Source: an uncultured Opitutia bacterium (lineage in GTDB: Bacteria; Verrucomicrobiota; Verrucomicrobiia; Opitutales; Opitutaceae). Taken from it: DNA of 64,000 nucleotides. Position numbers and translations under genes: made by a program. How positions within the stretch are numbered: position 1 is the first letter of the stretch; each line of letters opens with the position of its first letter. Below are positions 17,649 through 25,560 of this stretch, piece by piece. The notes under the pieces are model-generated. The model was given only the letters and a program-made list of their open reading frames with translations, ran no database searches and had not been told where the DNA came from. The DNA lies in assembly GCA_903896015.1 (NCBI GenBank), contig CAITWF010000078.1, positions 28,525 through 92,524 of the forward strand, read 5' to 3'.

Positions 17649-19076
17649 TCAGGAGGCGAGCGCGGCACCGACGTGCGCGAGCGAACTCGCGAGGCGCTGG
17701 CCGAAATCATAGGCCTGCGTGGCGGGGCGAAACACGCTGCGTGCGCTGAGCGCGGGAGTCGTTGTCGCGGGGAGCTCGATGATTTTGACCGGCTGGGCCG
17801 GGGCGACGGGCAGAACGGTTACGGCCTTCGCGGGGGCGGGCGCCTTTTCGCTCGCGCGGTGATGGGCGGCGAGCGTCTCGACGTCGATATTCTGATCGCG
17901 CGAGGCGCGGGCGGCGGCGAGGAGCAAGCGGGAGAGTTGCGCGTAGTTGCCGGGCCAATCTTGGTTTTCGAGCCAGCGGGCAGCTTCGGCAGTGAGCGTG
18001 AAGGCCGCGGGAGCGTTGAGGGCGATGCGGTGTTCGGCGAGCAGTTGGGCGGCGTTGGCGAGGATGTCGGCGCGCAGTTCGCGGAGGGCCGGGACGGTGA
18101 GCGAGAGCGAACTAATTTTATAGTAGAGCGTCTCGTCGAAGCGGCCGGAGTCGGCGAGTTCGGAAAGATTGGCGGCAGCGGCGAGGATGACGCGGAAGCG
18201 GCGGGCGAAGGGTTGAAACACGTCGCGACTGGTGACGAGGTGCTCGAGGGTTTTCTGTTGCGCGGGGGTGAAGGTCTCCACGCCGGTAATGATGAGGGTG
18301 CCTGCGTCAGTCGAGAGCAGCGTGGGCGCGAGCGCCTCGATGAGGTGGCGGGTGTCGAACTGCGCGGCATCGCACACCATGATCGGACCTTCGCGGAACA
18401 TGGAGGTCTCGGCGAGATCGCGGGCGAGCGGCTCAAAGGGACTGCCGGTTTCGCCTTGGAGGAGGAGCACAGCGCGGAAGTCGCGGACTTTCCAGAGGCG
18501 GTGGCTGAAATCGCGAAATGCGGCCGAGGAGCCGAGAAAATAGCGGGGCTTGTAGGCGAGGTTGTCGAGCGCGGGCTCGAGCGCGGCAGCCACCGGGGCC
18601 GGGGCGAGCGGCGAACTGGAGCTGCCGCGGCGCGCGGCGGGCAGCGGAGAATTGGAGCCGCGACCGGCCGCACCGTCCTTGCCGGAAGGGCGGTTTAGTG
18701 TCTCGTTGATCTTTTCGAGAAGAATTTTCGGATTAGCCGGTTTGTTGAAGATGCCGGAGACGCCCTGGCTGCTGAGCTGGATGGCGAGTTCGAGGGTGAG
18801 AGAGCCGGAGACGAAGATGACCGCGATTTGGGGGAGAAGCTTGCGCAGCTCGTGCATGAAGGCCTGACCGTTCATGCCGGGCAGTTCGTAGTCGATTACG
18901 GCGAGGTCGTAGTTTCGGCCTTTGGCGGCCGAGAGCGCGGACTCCGGATGCTCATGCGCGGAGATTGCGTAGCCGGCTTGGCGCAGCAGCAGGCTCTGCA
19001 TCTCGCGGAAGACCGAGGAGTCTTCGACAATGAGCACATGCGCGCGCGCTGACTTGGGCTGGAGGATGTCGCTCAT
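17649..19076 (-). CDS. Response regulator with degenerate NtrC-type AAA domain
   Basis: A 475-residue protein. The receiver domain (residues 12-127) is intact, with Asp62 in VIDYELPGMNG and the NKPANP loop. Residues 175-395 align in order with a sigma-54 activator AAA domain: FLGSSAAF, LLLQGETG, GRFDETLYYKISSLSLTVPALRELRADI and WPGNYAQLSRLL. Walker A reads GETGSPFE instead of GETGTGKE, the Walker B acidic pair is lost (GTLIITGVETF), no GAFTGA loop is present, and the C-terminal 75 residues are Ala/Pro-rich without an HTH. It therefore cannot act as a normal sigma-54 ATPase. A role as phosphorylation-controlled scaffold or partner is inferred. Confidence 0.8.
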   Translation of the reverse strand: MSDILQPKSARAHVLIVEDSSVFREMQSLLLRQAGYAISAHEHPESALSAAKGRNYDLAVIDYELPGMNGQAFMHELRKLLPQIAVIFVSGSLTLELAIQLSSQGVSGIFNKPANPKILLEKINETLNRPSGKDGAAGRGSNSPLPAARRGSSSSPLAPAPVAAALEPALDNLAYKPRYFLGSSAAFRDFSHRLWKVRDFRAVLLLQGETGSPFEPLARDLAETSMFREGPIMVCDAAQFDTRHLIEALAPTLLSTDAGTLIITGVETFTPAQQKTLEHLVTSRDVFQPFARRFRVILAAAANLSELADSGRFDETLYYKISSLSLTVPALRELRADILANAAQLLAEHRIALNAPAAFTLTAEAARWLENQDWPGNYAQLSRLLLAAARASRDQNIDVETLAAHHRASEKAPAPAKAVTVLPVAPAQPVKIIELPATTTPALSARSVFRPATQAYDFGQRLASSLAHVGAALAS

Positions 19077-19229
19077 CGGGCAGTCCCCACCCAGCTTGAT
19101 TGCGCGGCCACGCGGCCGGATCGACGGGACAATGTGTGCTTGAATTCTCTCATGGGGATTGTCAGACGATTCATAGTATCCAACGCGGTCCGTCCCAGCA
19201 TCCGTAATTATGCGGAGATTTGGCGGGCA

Positions 19230-19895
19230 ATGTTGCTTACCTCCGTGCCAGAAAAAAATCAGCGAAATCTCCGCGTCGTGGTCATCGAAGACGAAACGAT
19301 GTTTCGTCAACTGATCCTGCTGACGCTCGGCAAGGTGAAGGCTCTCACCGTTATTGGCGAGTTCGGCCTCGGCAAGCCAGGCCTCCAGTTTTGCCTCCGC
19401 GATAAGCCCGACATGCTTGTTGTCGACCTCATGCTGCCGGACCTTAACGGCATGGAGATCGCGCGCGAGGTGCGGAAGGCGCTGCCCGAAACAAAAATTC
19501 TGGTGATCACCGCGCATCCCAGCGAGCGGTTGCCGGCTGACCTGATGGCGCTCGGCGTGAACGGCTACGTCGACAAAACCGAGCCGATCGAATATGTGCT
19601 GAGCGCGGTCGAGACGGTGCGCGCGGGCGGAATGTTTTTCGCGAGCAAGGTGCGGGGCAAGGTCGGCGCGCTCGCAGTGCAGCGCAAGCCGATGGATGTG
19701 CCGCTCACCGAGCGCGAAATCGAAATCGCCCGCCTTGTCGCGCGCGGTCAGATGTCCAAGGAAATCGCCGCGACCCTCAATCTCAGTGTGCGTACGGTCG
19801 AAAAGCACCGCGCGAACATCATGGAGAAGATCGGCGTGCGCGAAGTGGCTAGCCTGACTCGCTGGTGCATTCAAACCGGCCTCGTTGAGGATTGA
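19230..19895 (+). CDS. LuxR/NarL-family response regulator
   Basis: A 221-residue two-domain regulator. The receiver (about 15-130) has VIEDE, the phospho-Asp in LVVDLMLPDLNGM and the Lys in DKTEP. The C-terminal LuxR HTH (about 155-215) contains LTEREIEIARLVARGQMSKEIA followed by LSVRTVEKHRANIMEKIG, typical of the NarL group. The frame begins at 19134, but the ATG at 19230 is preferred because it starts just before the receiver. It is divergent from the pseudo-NtrC gene (153 bp between starts) and convergent with an HPt gene, placing it inside a phosphorelay island. Confidence 0.9.
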   Translation: MLLTSVPEKNQRNLRVVVIEDETMFRQLILLTLGKVKALTVIGEFGLGKPGLQFCLRDKPDMLVVDLMLPDLNGMEIAREVRKALPETKILVITAHPSERLPADLMALGVNGYVDKTEPIEYVLSAVETVRAGGMFFASKVRGKVGALAVQRKPMDVPLTEREIEIARLVARGQMSKEIAATLNLSVRTVEKHRANIMEKIGVREVASLTRWCIQTGLVED

Positions 19896-19900
19896 GCACT

Positions 19901-20239
19901 TCACGCGCCGATGAAGGCGCGAAGCGGCGGAGCAATCTGATCAAAATCCGCCTGGATCGCGGCGAGATCTGCGGGCGTAAGGTCGGCGCCGGTGGGACCT
20001 TCAAGGCGTTTTTCCAGCTCGGCCATCCGTTGGGACAATCCCATCGCCCCCATCAGCCGCGCGTTGCTTTTCAAGCTATGCGCGATCCGATGGCGATTTG
20101 CGCGGTTTCCCCCGGCGAGCTCTTTCAGTGAGACGGGAAAGTCGCGCAGGAATGTTTGGGTGAGTGTCCGCACGTTGTCCTCGCCGAGGACGGAGGCGAG
20201 TTCGGCGAGCGCCTCATTGGGCGGCGGCACGTTTGACAT
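19901..20239 (-). CDS. HPt phosphotransfer protein
   Basis: A small helical protein of 112 residues with the HPt signature RIAHSLKSNARLMGAMGL. The His in AHSLKS is the phosphate carrier between a hybrid kinase receiver and a terminal response regulator. There is no other domain, so it is a free HPt. Its stop lies 5 bp from the stop of the convergent LuxR regulator. Two hybrid kinases in the window (8592-10460 and 20904-23903) lack their own HPt and are possible partners. The ATG at 20239 (MSNVPPP) was chosen over an upstream in-frame ATG at 20281. Confidence 0.85.
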   Translation of the reverse strand: MSNVPPPNEALAELASVLGEDNVRTLTQTFLRDFPVSLKELAGGNRANRHRIAHSLKSNARLMGAMGLSQRMAELEKRLEGPTGADLTPADLAAIQADFDQIAPPLRAFIGA

Positions 20240-20317
20240 GCTGTGCAAAAGCGCACGAGTCGGGGGCACTTCGCAAAACAAAAATGCCTTGAAAATTATT
20301 TCCGTCGGCCCCGACCA

Positions 20318-20797
20318 TCAGGCGTAGCGCGCGAGTGCCGGGCCCGTCAGTCGGCAGATTTGCCACTCGGACATCCGTCGTGCGCCGATCGATTCGTAGA
20401 ACGCAATCGCGGGGGCATTCCAGTCGAGCACGCTCCACTCCATGCGGCCGCAGCCGCGGGTGTTGGCGAGTTGGGCGAGGTGGAGGAGCAGAGCCTTGCC
20501 GATGCCGCGGCCACGAAATTCGGGCTTCACGAACAGGTCCTCAAGGTAGAGACCGGGTTTCGCGAGAAACGTCGAGTAGTTGAAAAAATACAGAGCAAAG
20601 CCCGCCGGCGCGTCGCCGGCGAACGCCAGCACGCAGTGCGCGATGGGCACGCCATCTGCGGGAAAGAGCGTGGCGCGCAGCTGCGCCTCGTCGGCGGTGA
20701 CTTCGTCGGCGAGTTTTTCGTAGTCGGCGAGCGCGCGGATGAACGCGAGGATTTGCGGCACGTCGGCGGCCGTGGCGGGACGGATGAGTGGGTGCAC
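20318..20797 (-). CDS. GNAT acetyltransferase, diamine/thialysine type
   Basis: A GNAT enzyme with strong similarity of pattern to spermidine/spermine or thialysine N-acetyltransferases: IRPATAADVPQILAFIRALADYEK at the start, YLEDLFVKPEFRGRGIGKALL (motif A) in the middle and MEWSVLDWNAPAIAFYESIGA near the end. The frame is open to 20905. The GTG at 20797 gives the family's N-terminus and 159 residues, but no clear Shine-Dalgarno supports either choice. The acceptor is probably a small amine or amino acid. It is divergent from the large PAS hybrid kinase gene. Confidence 0.85.
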   Translation of the reverse strand: MHPLIRPATAADVPQILAFIRALADYEKLADEVTADEAQLRATLFPADGVPIAHCVLAFAGDAPAGFALYFFNYSTFLAKPGLYLEDLFVKPEFRGRGIGKALLLHLAQLANTRGCGRMEWSVLDWNAPAIAFYESIGARRMSEWQICRLTGPALARYA

Positions 20798-20903
20798 GGC
20801 GCGAGCGGCGCCCACCCATGCGGCAAAGTCAAGCGGCGGGTGCGCGCGGGCTTTGTCCCTCGACAAAGGGAAATGCGCTGCGTTTTGTCGCGTCGACTTC
20901 CGC

Positions 20904-23903
20904 ATGCGTCTGCCCCCTTCCGAGCTGCCCCCTTTCCGGCCTTTCTTGGCGCTTGAGAGTCACGGGGTCGGGTATGGAGTCATCGCCCTGGTGGCGGGGC
21001 TCGGCCTGGCTGTGGGCTGGGTGCTGATGCGCCGGCTCGCGCGGCGCACGGAGCAGTTGCACCGGAGCGAGGAGCGCTGGCGCACGGTCTTCGAACACGC
21101 GGGCGTCGTCATGTTCGAGGAGGATTTTACCGAAATCGTACGGGAATTTGCGGCGCTGCGCGCAGCTGGAGTGAGCGATCTGCGCGCCCACCTGGCGGCG
21201 CACCCGGCGGAGGCGGTGGGGTGGTTTCGATTGATGCGGGTCGCCGCGGCCAACCGCGCGACGTTTGATCTGCTCGGCGGCGGCGATTTGCCGGGGATGA
21301 ATGCGGCGATCCGGGCGTTTGCGCCGACGGCGCCGTCGGAGGCGTTCGTCGAAAAAGCCGTCATGCTGTGGGAGCGTCGGACGACGATCACCCTGCAGAC
21401 CGGAATCACGGGGCTCGACGGCGTGCGACATTTCGGGCTGATGCAGTGCGCGGTGCCGACCAACAAAGGGCGCCCGGACTTTGCGCGCGTGCTCGTCGTG
21501 TTCACCGATTTCAGCGCGCTGCGCGAAAGCGAGGAACGTTTCCGTGAACTCTTCGACAGCGCGATCGAAGGCGTCTACGAGGCCTGCCCCAAGGGCGCAT
21601 TTCGCCGCGTGAATCCGGCACTGGCCCGCCTGCTTGGCTACCCCGACCTCGGGGCATTGCTGGCGCTCACGCCGGAACAGGTCGCCCAACTTTACGTCGC
21701 GCCGGGCCGGCGCGACGAATTTTTCGCCGCGCTCGGCGCCGGCGACCGGGTGATGGACTTCGAGTCGGAAATTCGCCGGGCCGACGGCGCGACCGTATGG
21801 ATTCAGGAAAACGTCCGCGCCGTGCGCGGCCCGGAGGGCGCGCTGCAGCGTCTGCAGGGCTTCGTCTCGGATATCACTTTGCGCAAGCAGGCGGAGGAGG
21901 CCGTGCGCGCGAGCGAAGCACGCTACCGCATGCTGTTCGAGAACTCGCCGGTCGGCATCGTCGAACTCAACTCCCTTGAAACACTCGCGCAAATCGATCG
22001 GCTCCGTGCGTCGGGCGTCACCGACCTCGCGGCGTGGATGGCGGCGGAGCCCGCCGCCGCGCAGGCGATGATCTTTCACCTCCCGATCACGGCGATGAAC
22101 GCCGCCGCGTTGCGGCTGGTGGGCGCGCAGACGGTCGACGAGGCCCAGGGCGCGTTGCCCCGCATCTTCGGTCCCGAGGCGATTGCGCTGCGGCGCCACG
22201 CGCTCCTCGAATACTGGGCCGGGCGCGACGGGGTCGAAGGCGAAACGCCGCTCACCTCGCTCGACGGCGCGGTCCGCCGTGTCCACGTGCGCTGGTGGAT
22301 GCCGCAGATCGCGGGCCGGCCGCTCGGCGAGCGCACGCAGCTCGCGCTGGTCGACATCACCGCCGGTCGCGCCGCCGAAACTGCGCTGGCTGCCGAACGT
22401 GCCCGCCTTGCCGTCACGCTGCAGGCGATGACCGAATCGGTCATCACGATCGATCCGGCGGGGGTCGTCCAGTTTCTCAACGAGGCCGCGGGCCGCCTTA
22501 CCGGCTGGGAGCCCGCCGCCGCCGTCGGCCGCCCGATCGACGACGTTTGTCGGCTCACGGACGAAAAAAAATCCCGCCCGATCTTTGCGCCCGTCGCCTC
22601 CGCGCTCGCCGCGGCCCGGCCGATCGACTTGCCGCCGCACACCCTGCTCCACCCCCAGGCCGGCGCGCCCCGCGCGGTCGAGGGGCGTTGCGCCCCGATG
22701 CACGATCCAACGGGCCGTGGGCTCGGTGCGGTGCTTGCGCTGCGCGACGTCACGGAAAGAAACCGCTTCGAAATTGAAATGATCCGCGCCTCGAAACTTG
22801 AGTCTGTCGGCCTGTTCGCCGGCGGCATCGCGCACGATTTCAACAACCTCCTCTCGGTCATCCTCGGCAACCTCACGCTCGCGCTGCTCGATGAAAAAAC
22901 CGCCGCGGCTGGCGGCCGCTGGCTGCGGGAGGCGGAGCGTGGCACGGTGCGCGCGCGCGAACTTACGCAGCAGCTGCTCACGTTTGCCCGCGGCGGTGAG
23001 CCGGTGCGCAGCGCGATCTCGCTCGGCGAACTCGTGCGTGAGGCGGCGGAGTTTGCGCTCCACGGTGCCAATGTGCGCTGCGAATTCGATCTCGCGCCGG
23101 ACGCGCAGCCGGCCGACGCCGACAAGGGTCAGATTGGCCAGGTCGTGCAAAATCTCGTGATTAACGCCACCCAGGCGATGCCCGACGGCGGCACGATTCG
23201 TCTCAGCCTTTGCAACGAACAACTCAGCGCCGGCGCCGTGCCGCCGCTCGCCGCGGGCGATTACGTGCGGCTTGTGATCGCGGACGCCGGTTGCGGCATC
23301 GCACCGGAAAATCTCCCTCGCGTCTTCGAGCCGTTTTTCACCACGAAGGAGCACGGCACCGGCCTCGGCCTCGCGACCGTTTATTCGATCGTTCAAAAAC
23401 ATCAGGGGCACATCACCGTCGATTCGGAGCCGGGCCGCGGCACCGCCTTTCGCATCTGGCTGCCGGCCGCGCGCACCGCACCGGTGGAGCCGCCCGCGAC
23501 CGCCACGCCGTTCGGGCCGCTGCGCGGCCGCGTGTTGTTCATGGACGACGAGGAGCCGATTCGCGCGATGACACGCTCGCTGCTCGAGCGGCTCGGGCTC
23601 GAGGTGGCGCTCGCGCACGATGGGGAGGAAGCGGTGCGGCAATTCGCCGCCGCACGCGCCACCGGCCAGCCGTTTGACGTCGTGATTGTCGATCTTACCG
23701 TGCCGGGCGGGAAAGGTGGCGCCATGGCGATGACCGACATCCTCCAGATCGATCCGGCGGCGCGCGGTATCGTCTCCAGCGGCTATTCCAGCGATCCGAT
23801 CATGGCGGACTTCGCGGCACACGGCTTCCGCGGCAGCGTGCCGAAGCCCTACAAGGTGGCCGATTTCGCGCGCACGCTGCGTGAGGTGCTCAAGCAACCG
23901 TGA
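20904..23903 (+). CDS. Multi-PAS hybrid histidine kinase
   Basis: A 999-residue kinase with one clear N-terminal transmembrane helix (about 23-42). PAS-like modules follow at about 55-205, 208-330, 340-490 and 498-625. The HisKA segment has His644 (GIAHDFNNLLSVILGN) and the HATPase has QNLVINATQAMPDGG, DAGCGI and GTGLGLATVYSIVQKH. A C-terminal receiver (about 873-999) carries MDDEE and VIVDLTVPGGKGG. PAS modules 1 and 3 share an uncommon insert with the pattern LRA-GV-DL. There is no HPt domain. The nearby free HPt and response regulators are likely partners. The ATG at 20904 precedes the membrane helix. Confidence 0.9.
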   Translation: MRLPPSELPPFRPFLALESHGVGYGVIALVAGLGLAVGWVLMRRLARRTEQLHRSEERWRTVFEHAGVVMFEEDFTEIVREFAALRAAGVSDLRAHLAAHPAEAVGWFRLMRVAAANRATFDLLGGGDLPGMNAAIRAFAPTAPSEAFVEKAVMLWERRTTITLQTGITGLDGVRHFGLMQCAVPTNKGRPDFARVLVVFTDFSALRESEERFRELFDSAIEGVYEACPKGAFRRVNPALARLLGYPDLGALLALTPEQVAQLYVAPGRRDEFFAALGAGDRVMDFESEIRRADGATVWIQENVRAVRGPEGALQRLQGFVSDITLRKQAEEAVRASEARYRMLFENSPVGIVELNSLETLAQIDRLRASGVTDLAAWMAAEPAAAQAMIFHLPITAMNAAALRLVGAQTVDEAQGALPRIFGPEAIALRRHALLEYWAGRDGVEGETPLTSLDGAVRRVHVRWWMPQIAGRPLGERTQLALVDITAGRAAETALAAERARLAVTLQAMTESVITIDPAGVVQFLNEAAGRLTGWEPAAAVGRPIDDVCRLTDEKKSRPIFAPVASALAAARPIDLPPHTLLHPQAGAPRAVEGRCAPMHDPTGRGLGAVLALRDVTERNRFEIEMIRASKLESVGLFAGGIAHDFNNLLSVILGNLTLALLDEKTAAAGGRWLREAERGTVRARELTQQLLTFARGGEPVRSAISLGELVREAAEFALHGANVRCEFDLAPDAQPADADKGQIGQVVQNLVINATQAMPDGGTIRLSLCNEQLSAGAVPPLAAGDYVRLVIADAGCGIAPENLPRVFEPFFTTKEHGTGLGLATVYSIVQKHQGHITVDSEPGRGTAFRIWLPAARTAPVEPPATATPFGPLRGRVLFMDDEEPIRAMTRSLLERLGLEVALAHDGEEAVRQFAAARATGQPFDVVIVDLTVPGGKGGAMAMTDILQIDPAARGIVSSGYSSDPIMADFAAHGFRGSVPKPYKVADFARTLREVLKQP

Positions 23904-23953
23904 GCAACGCGCGGAGGTTTGCGTTTGCCGGGATGAGCCTCATCGTCTCGCGC

Positions 23954-24394
23954 ATGAAAGTTGTTCTCCGGATCGCCGCGCTTGCGGTGGCTCTCATGTT
24001 TGCGCTGAGCACGGTGCGCGCGGCCGATGACGGCCCGCACGCGAGCAAACCCGAGGTGCGCCGCGAAATCGTCGCGGTAATTGACGCACAGCTCGCGGCG
24101 TTTCGCGCCGGCGACGTCCGCAAGGCCTACAGCTATGCTTCGACGGATCTGCGCGCACAAAAGCCGATCCAGGCCTTTGCCGCGATCGTGCAGGACAATT
24201 ATCCCGAGATTTGGGCGAACGCGCGCGCCGAGTTCGGCCTCGTGCGCGACGACGGCGCGACGGCGACGCTGCTCGTGCACGTCTACGGCAAGGACAGCGA
24301 CGCCTCCTACGACTACACGCTCGTGAAGGAGCGCGCCGGCTGGCGGATCGCCGCCGTGCTGCGCCACGCGCCGAAGCAGAGCGACAAAATGTAA
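23954..24394 (+). CDS. Exported DUF4864-like protein
   Basis: A 146-residue protein with a signal peptide (MKVVLRIAALAVALMFALSTVRAAD). The mature domain (EIVAVIDAQLAAFRAGDVRKAYSYASTDLRAQ, then a strand pair ending YDYTLVKERAGWRIAAV) matches the NTF2-like DUF4864 family of uncharacterised periplasmic proteins. It starts 50 bp after the hybrid kinase stop and may be cotranscribed. An in-frame ATG-like start lies further upstream at 23900, but the chosen ATG directly precedes the signal peptide. Function unknown. Confidence 0.7.
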   Translation: MKVVLRIAALAVALMFALSTVRAADDGPHASKPEVRREIVAVIDAQLAAFRAGDVRKAYSYASTDLRAQKPIQAFAAIVQDNYPEIWANARAEFGLVRDDGATATLLVHVYGKDSDASYDYTLVKERAGWRIAAVLRHAPKQSDKM

Positions 24395-24480
24395 GCGATA
24401 GACGGGTTAAGAAGGAAGAAAACGGGCGGCCTGCGTGTTGGCCTTGGTTCTCCTTTATTAATTTTTCCTTCTCCGTCTTC

Positions 24481-25557
24481 TCAGTGCCCGCCCTCGAGAT
24501 CGCCGGGTTGAAGCAGCGCGGCGAAGGAGGCCTTCACCGCAGCCTTCATGTAAGCTTCCTTCGCCTCGATCGTGCCGTCCTTCACGCGGTTCATGAGACT
24601 GTTGTCCATCGTGATCATGCCGTCGCCGCCGCCGCTCTCGATGATCGTCTTGATGTTGGAGATCTGGCCGCTGCGAATCGTGTTGGGCAGCGCCTCGTGC
24701 GTGAGCAAAATCTCGTGCACGGCGCAGCGGCCCTTCGGGATTTTTTTGCAAAGGAGCTGGGCGACGACGCCGGCGAGACAGCTCGAGAGCATCACGCGCA
24801 CCTGATTCTGCTCTTCGGCGGGAAACGTGTTGATGATGCGGTCGACGGTTTTCGCGGCGTTGTTGGTGTGGAGTGTGCCGAATACGAGCATGCCCATCGA
24901 GGCGCAGCCGAGCGCGAGCTTGATGGTTTCCATTTCACGCATTTCACCGAGAAGGAGAATGTCGGGATCGTGACGCATCGCGCCCTTCAGCGCGGCGGCA
25001 AACGACGCCGTGTGCTCGCCGACCTCGCGGTGGACGATGACGGATTTCTTCACCGGATGCACAAACTCGATCGGGTCCTCGATCGTGATGATGTGGCGCG
25101 CGAGGTTTGTGTTAATGTAATCGATCATCGCGGCGAGCGTGGTCGATTTCCCGGAGCCGGTCGGGCCAGTGACGACGACGAGCCCTTGATCGAGATGGCA
25201 GAGCTTCTTCAGCGACTCGGGCAGATTTAGTGTCTCGAACGAGAGAATCTTCGCAGGAATCTGGCGGAAAACCGCGGCCTGGCCCCAGTGGTTGTAGAGG
25301 TAATTGCCACGGAAACGCGCGATGCCGGGAATCTCGTGCGCGAGATCGAGGTCCTTGCGATCAAGGAAATCGAGCCAGCGTTTCTCGGGGCAGATCTCCT
25401 TGAGGAGCGCCTCCATGGTTTTCGCGTCGAGCGGCTTGTCGCTCATCGCCTTCAACGTGCCGGAAGCGCGCGTCTTCGGCGGCAGCCCGACCGTGAGGTG
25501 CAGATCGGATCCACCCAGTTCGAGCATTTGTTTGAGGAGAGCGTCGATGGCAGCCAT
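24481..25557 (-). CDS. pilT: Twitching motility ATPase PilT
   Basis: A hexameric type IV pilus retraction ATPase of 358 residues, the normal PilT length. The N-terminal part has GGSDLHLTVGLPP. The ATPase core has Walker A GPTGSGKST, the Asp box TIEDPIEFVH, Walker B with GEMREMETI and the His box GTLHTNNAAKTVDRII. The C-terminal MITMDNSLMNRVKDG segment is also present. It starts 3 bp after the stop of a second PilT-like gene, so the two are one operon. Acting at the inner membrane base of a pilus, it would drive retraction. No pilin or pilB lies in the window. Confidence 0.92.
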   Translation of the reverse strand: MAAIDALLKQMLELGGSDLHLTVGLPPKTRASGTLKAMSDKPLDAKTMEALLKEICPEKRWLDFLDRKDLDLAHEIPGIARFRGNYLYNHWGQAAVFRQIPAKILSFETLNLPESLKKLCHLDQGLVVVTGPTGSGKSTTLAAMIDYINTNLARHIITIEDPIEFVHPVKKSVIVHREVGEHTASFAAALKGAMRHDPDILLLGEMREMETIKLALGCASMGMLVFGTLHTNNAAKTVDRIINTFPAEEQNQVRVMLSSCLAGVVAQLLCKKIPKGRCAVHEILLTHEALPNTIRSGQISNIKTIIESGGGDGMITMDNSLMNRVKDGTIEAKEAYMKAAVKASFAALLQPGDLEGGH

Positions 25558-25560
25558 GGG

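Noticed and set aside
20829..23897. 1022-codon open frame on the minus strand opposite the PAS hybrid kinase
   Set aside because: Composition (Arg, His, Ala, Glu without domains) is that of an antisense shadow in GC-rich DNA. The plus-strand kinase has complete conserved domains over the same interval.
24395..24480. Possible bidirectional terminator between the DUF4864 gene and pilT
   Set aside because: AGAAGGAA/TTCCTTCT arms are 8 bp with a long loop, and stability is doubtful. Not annotated.
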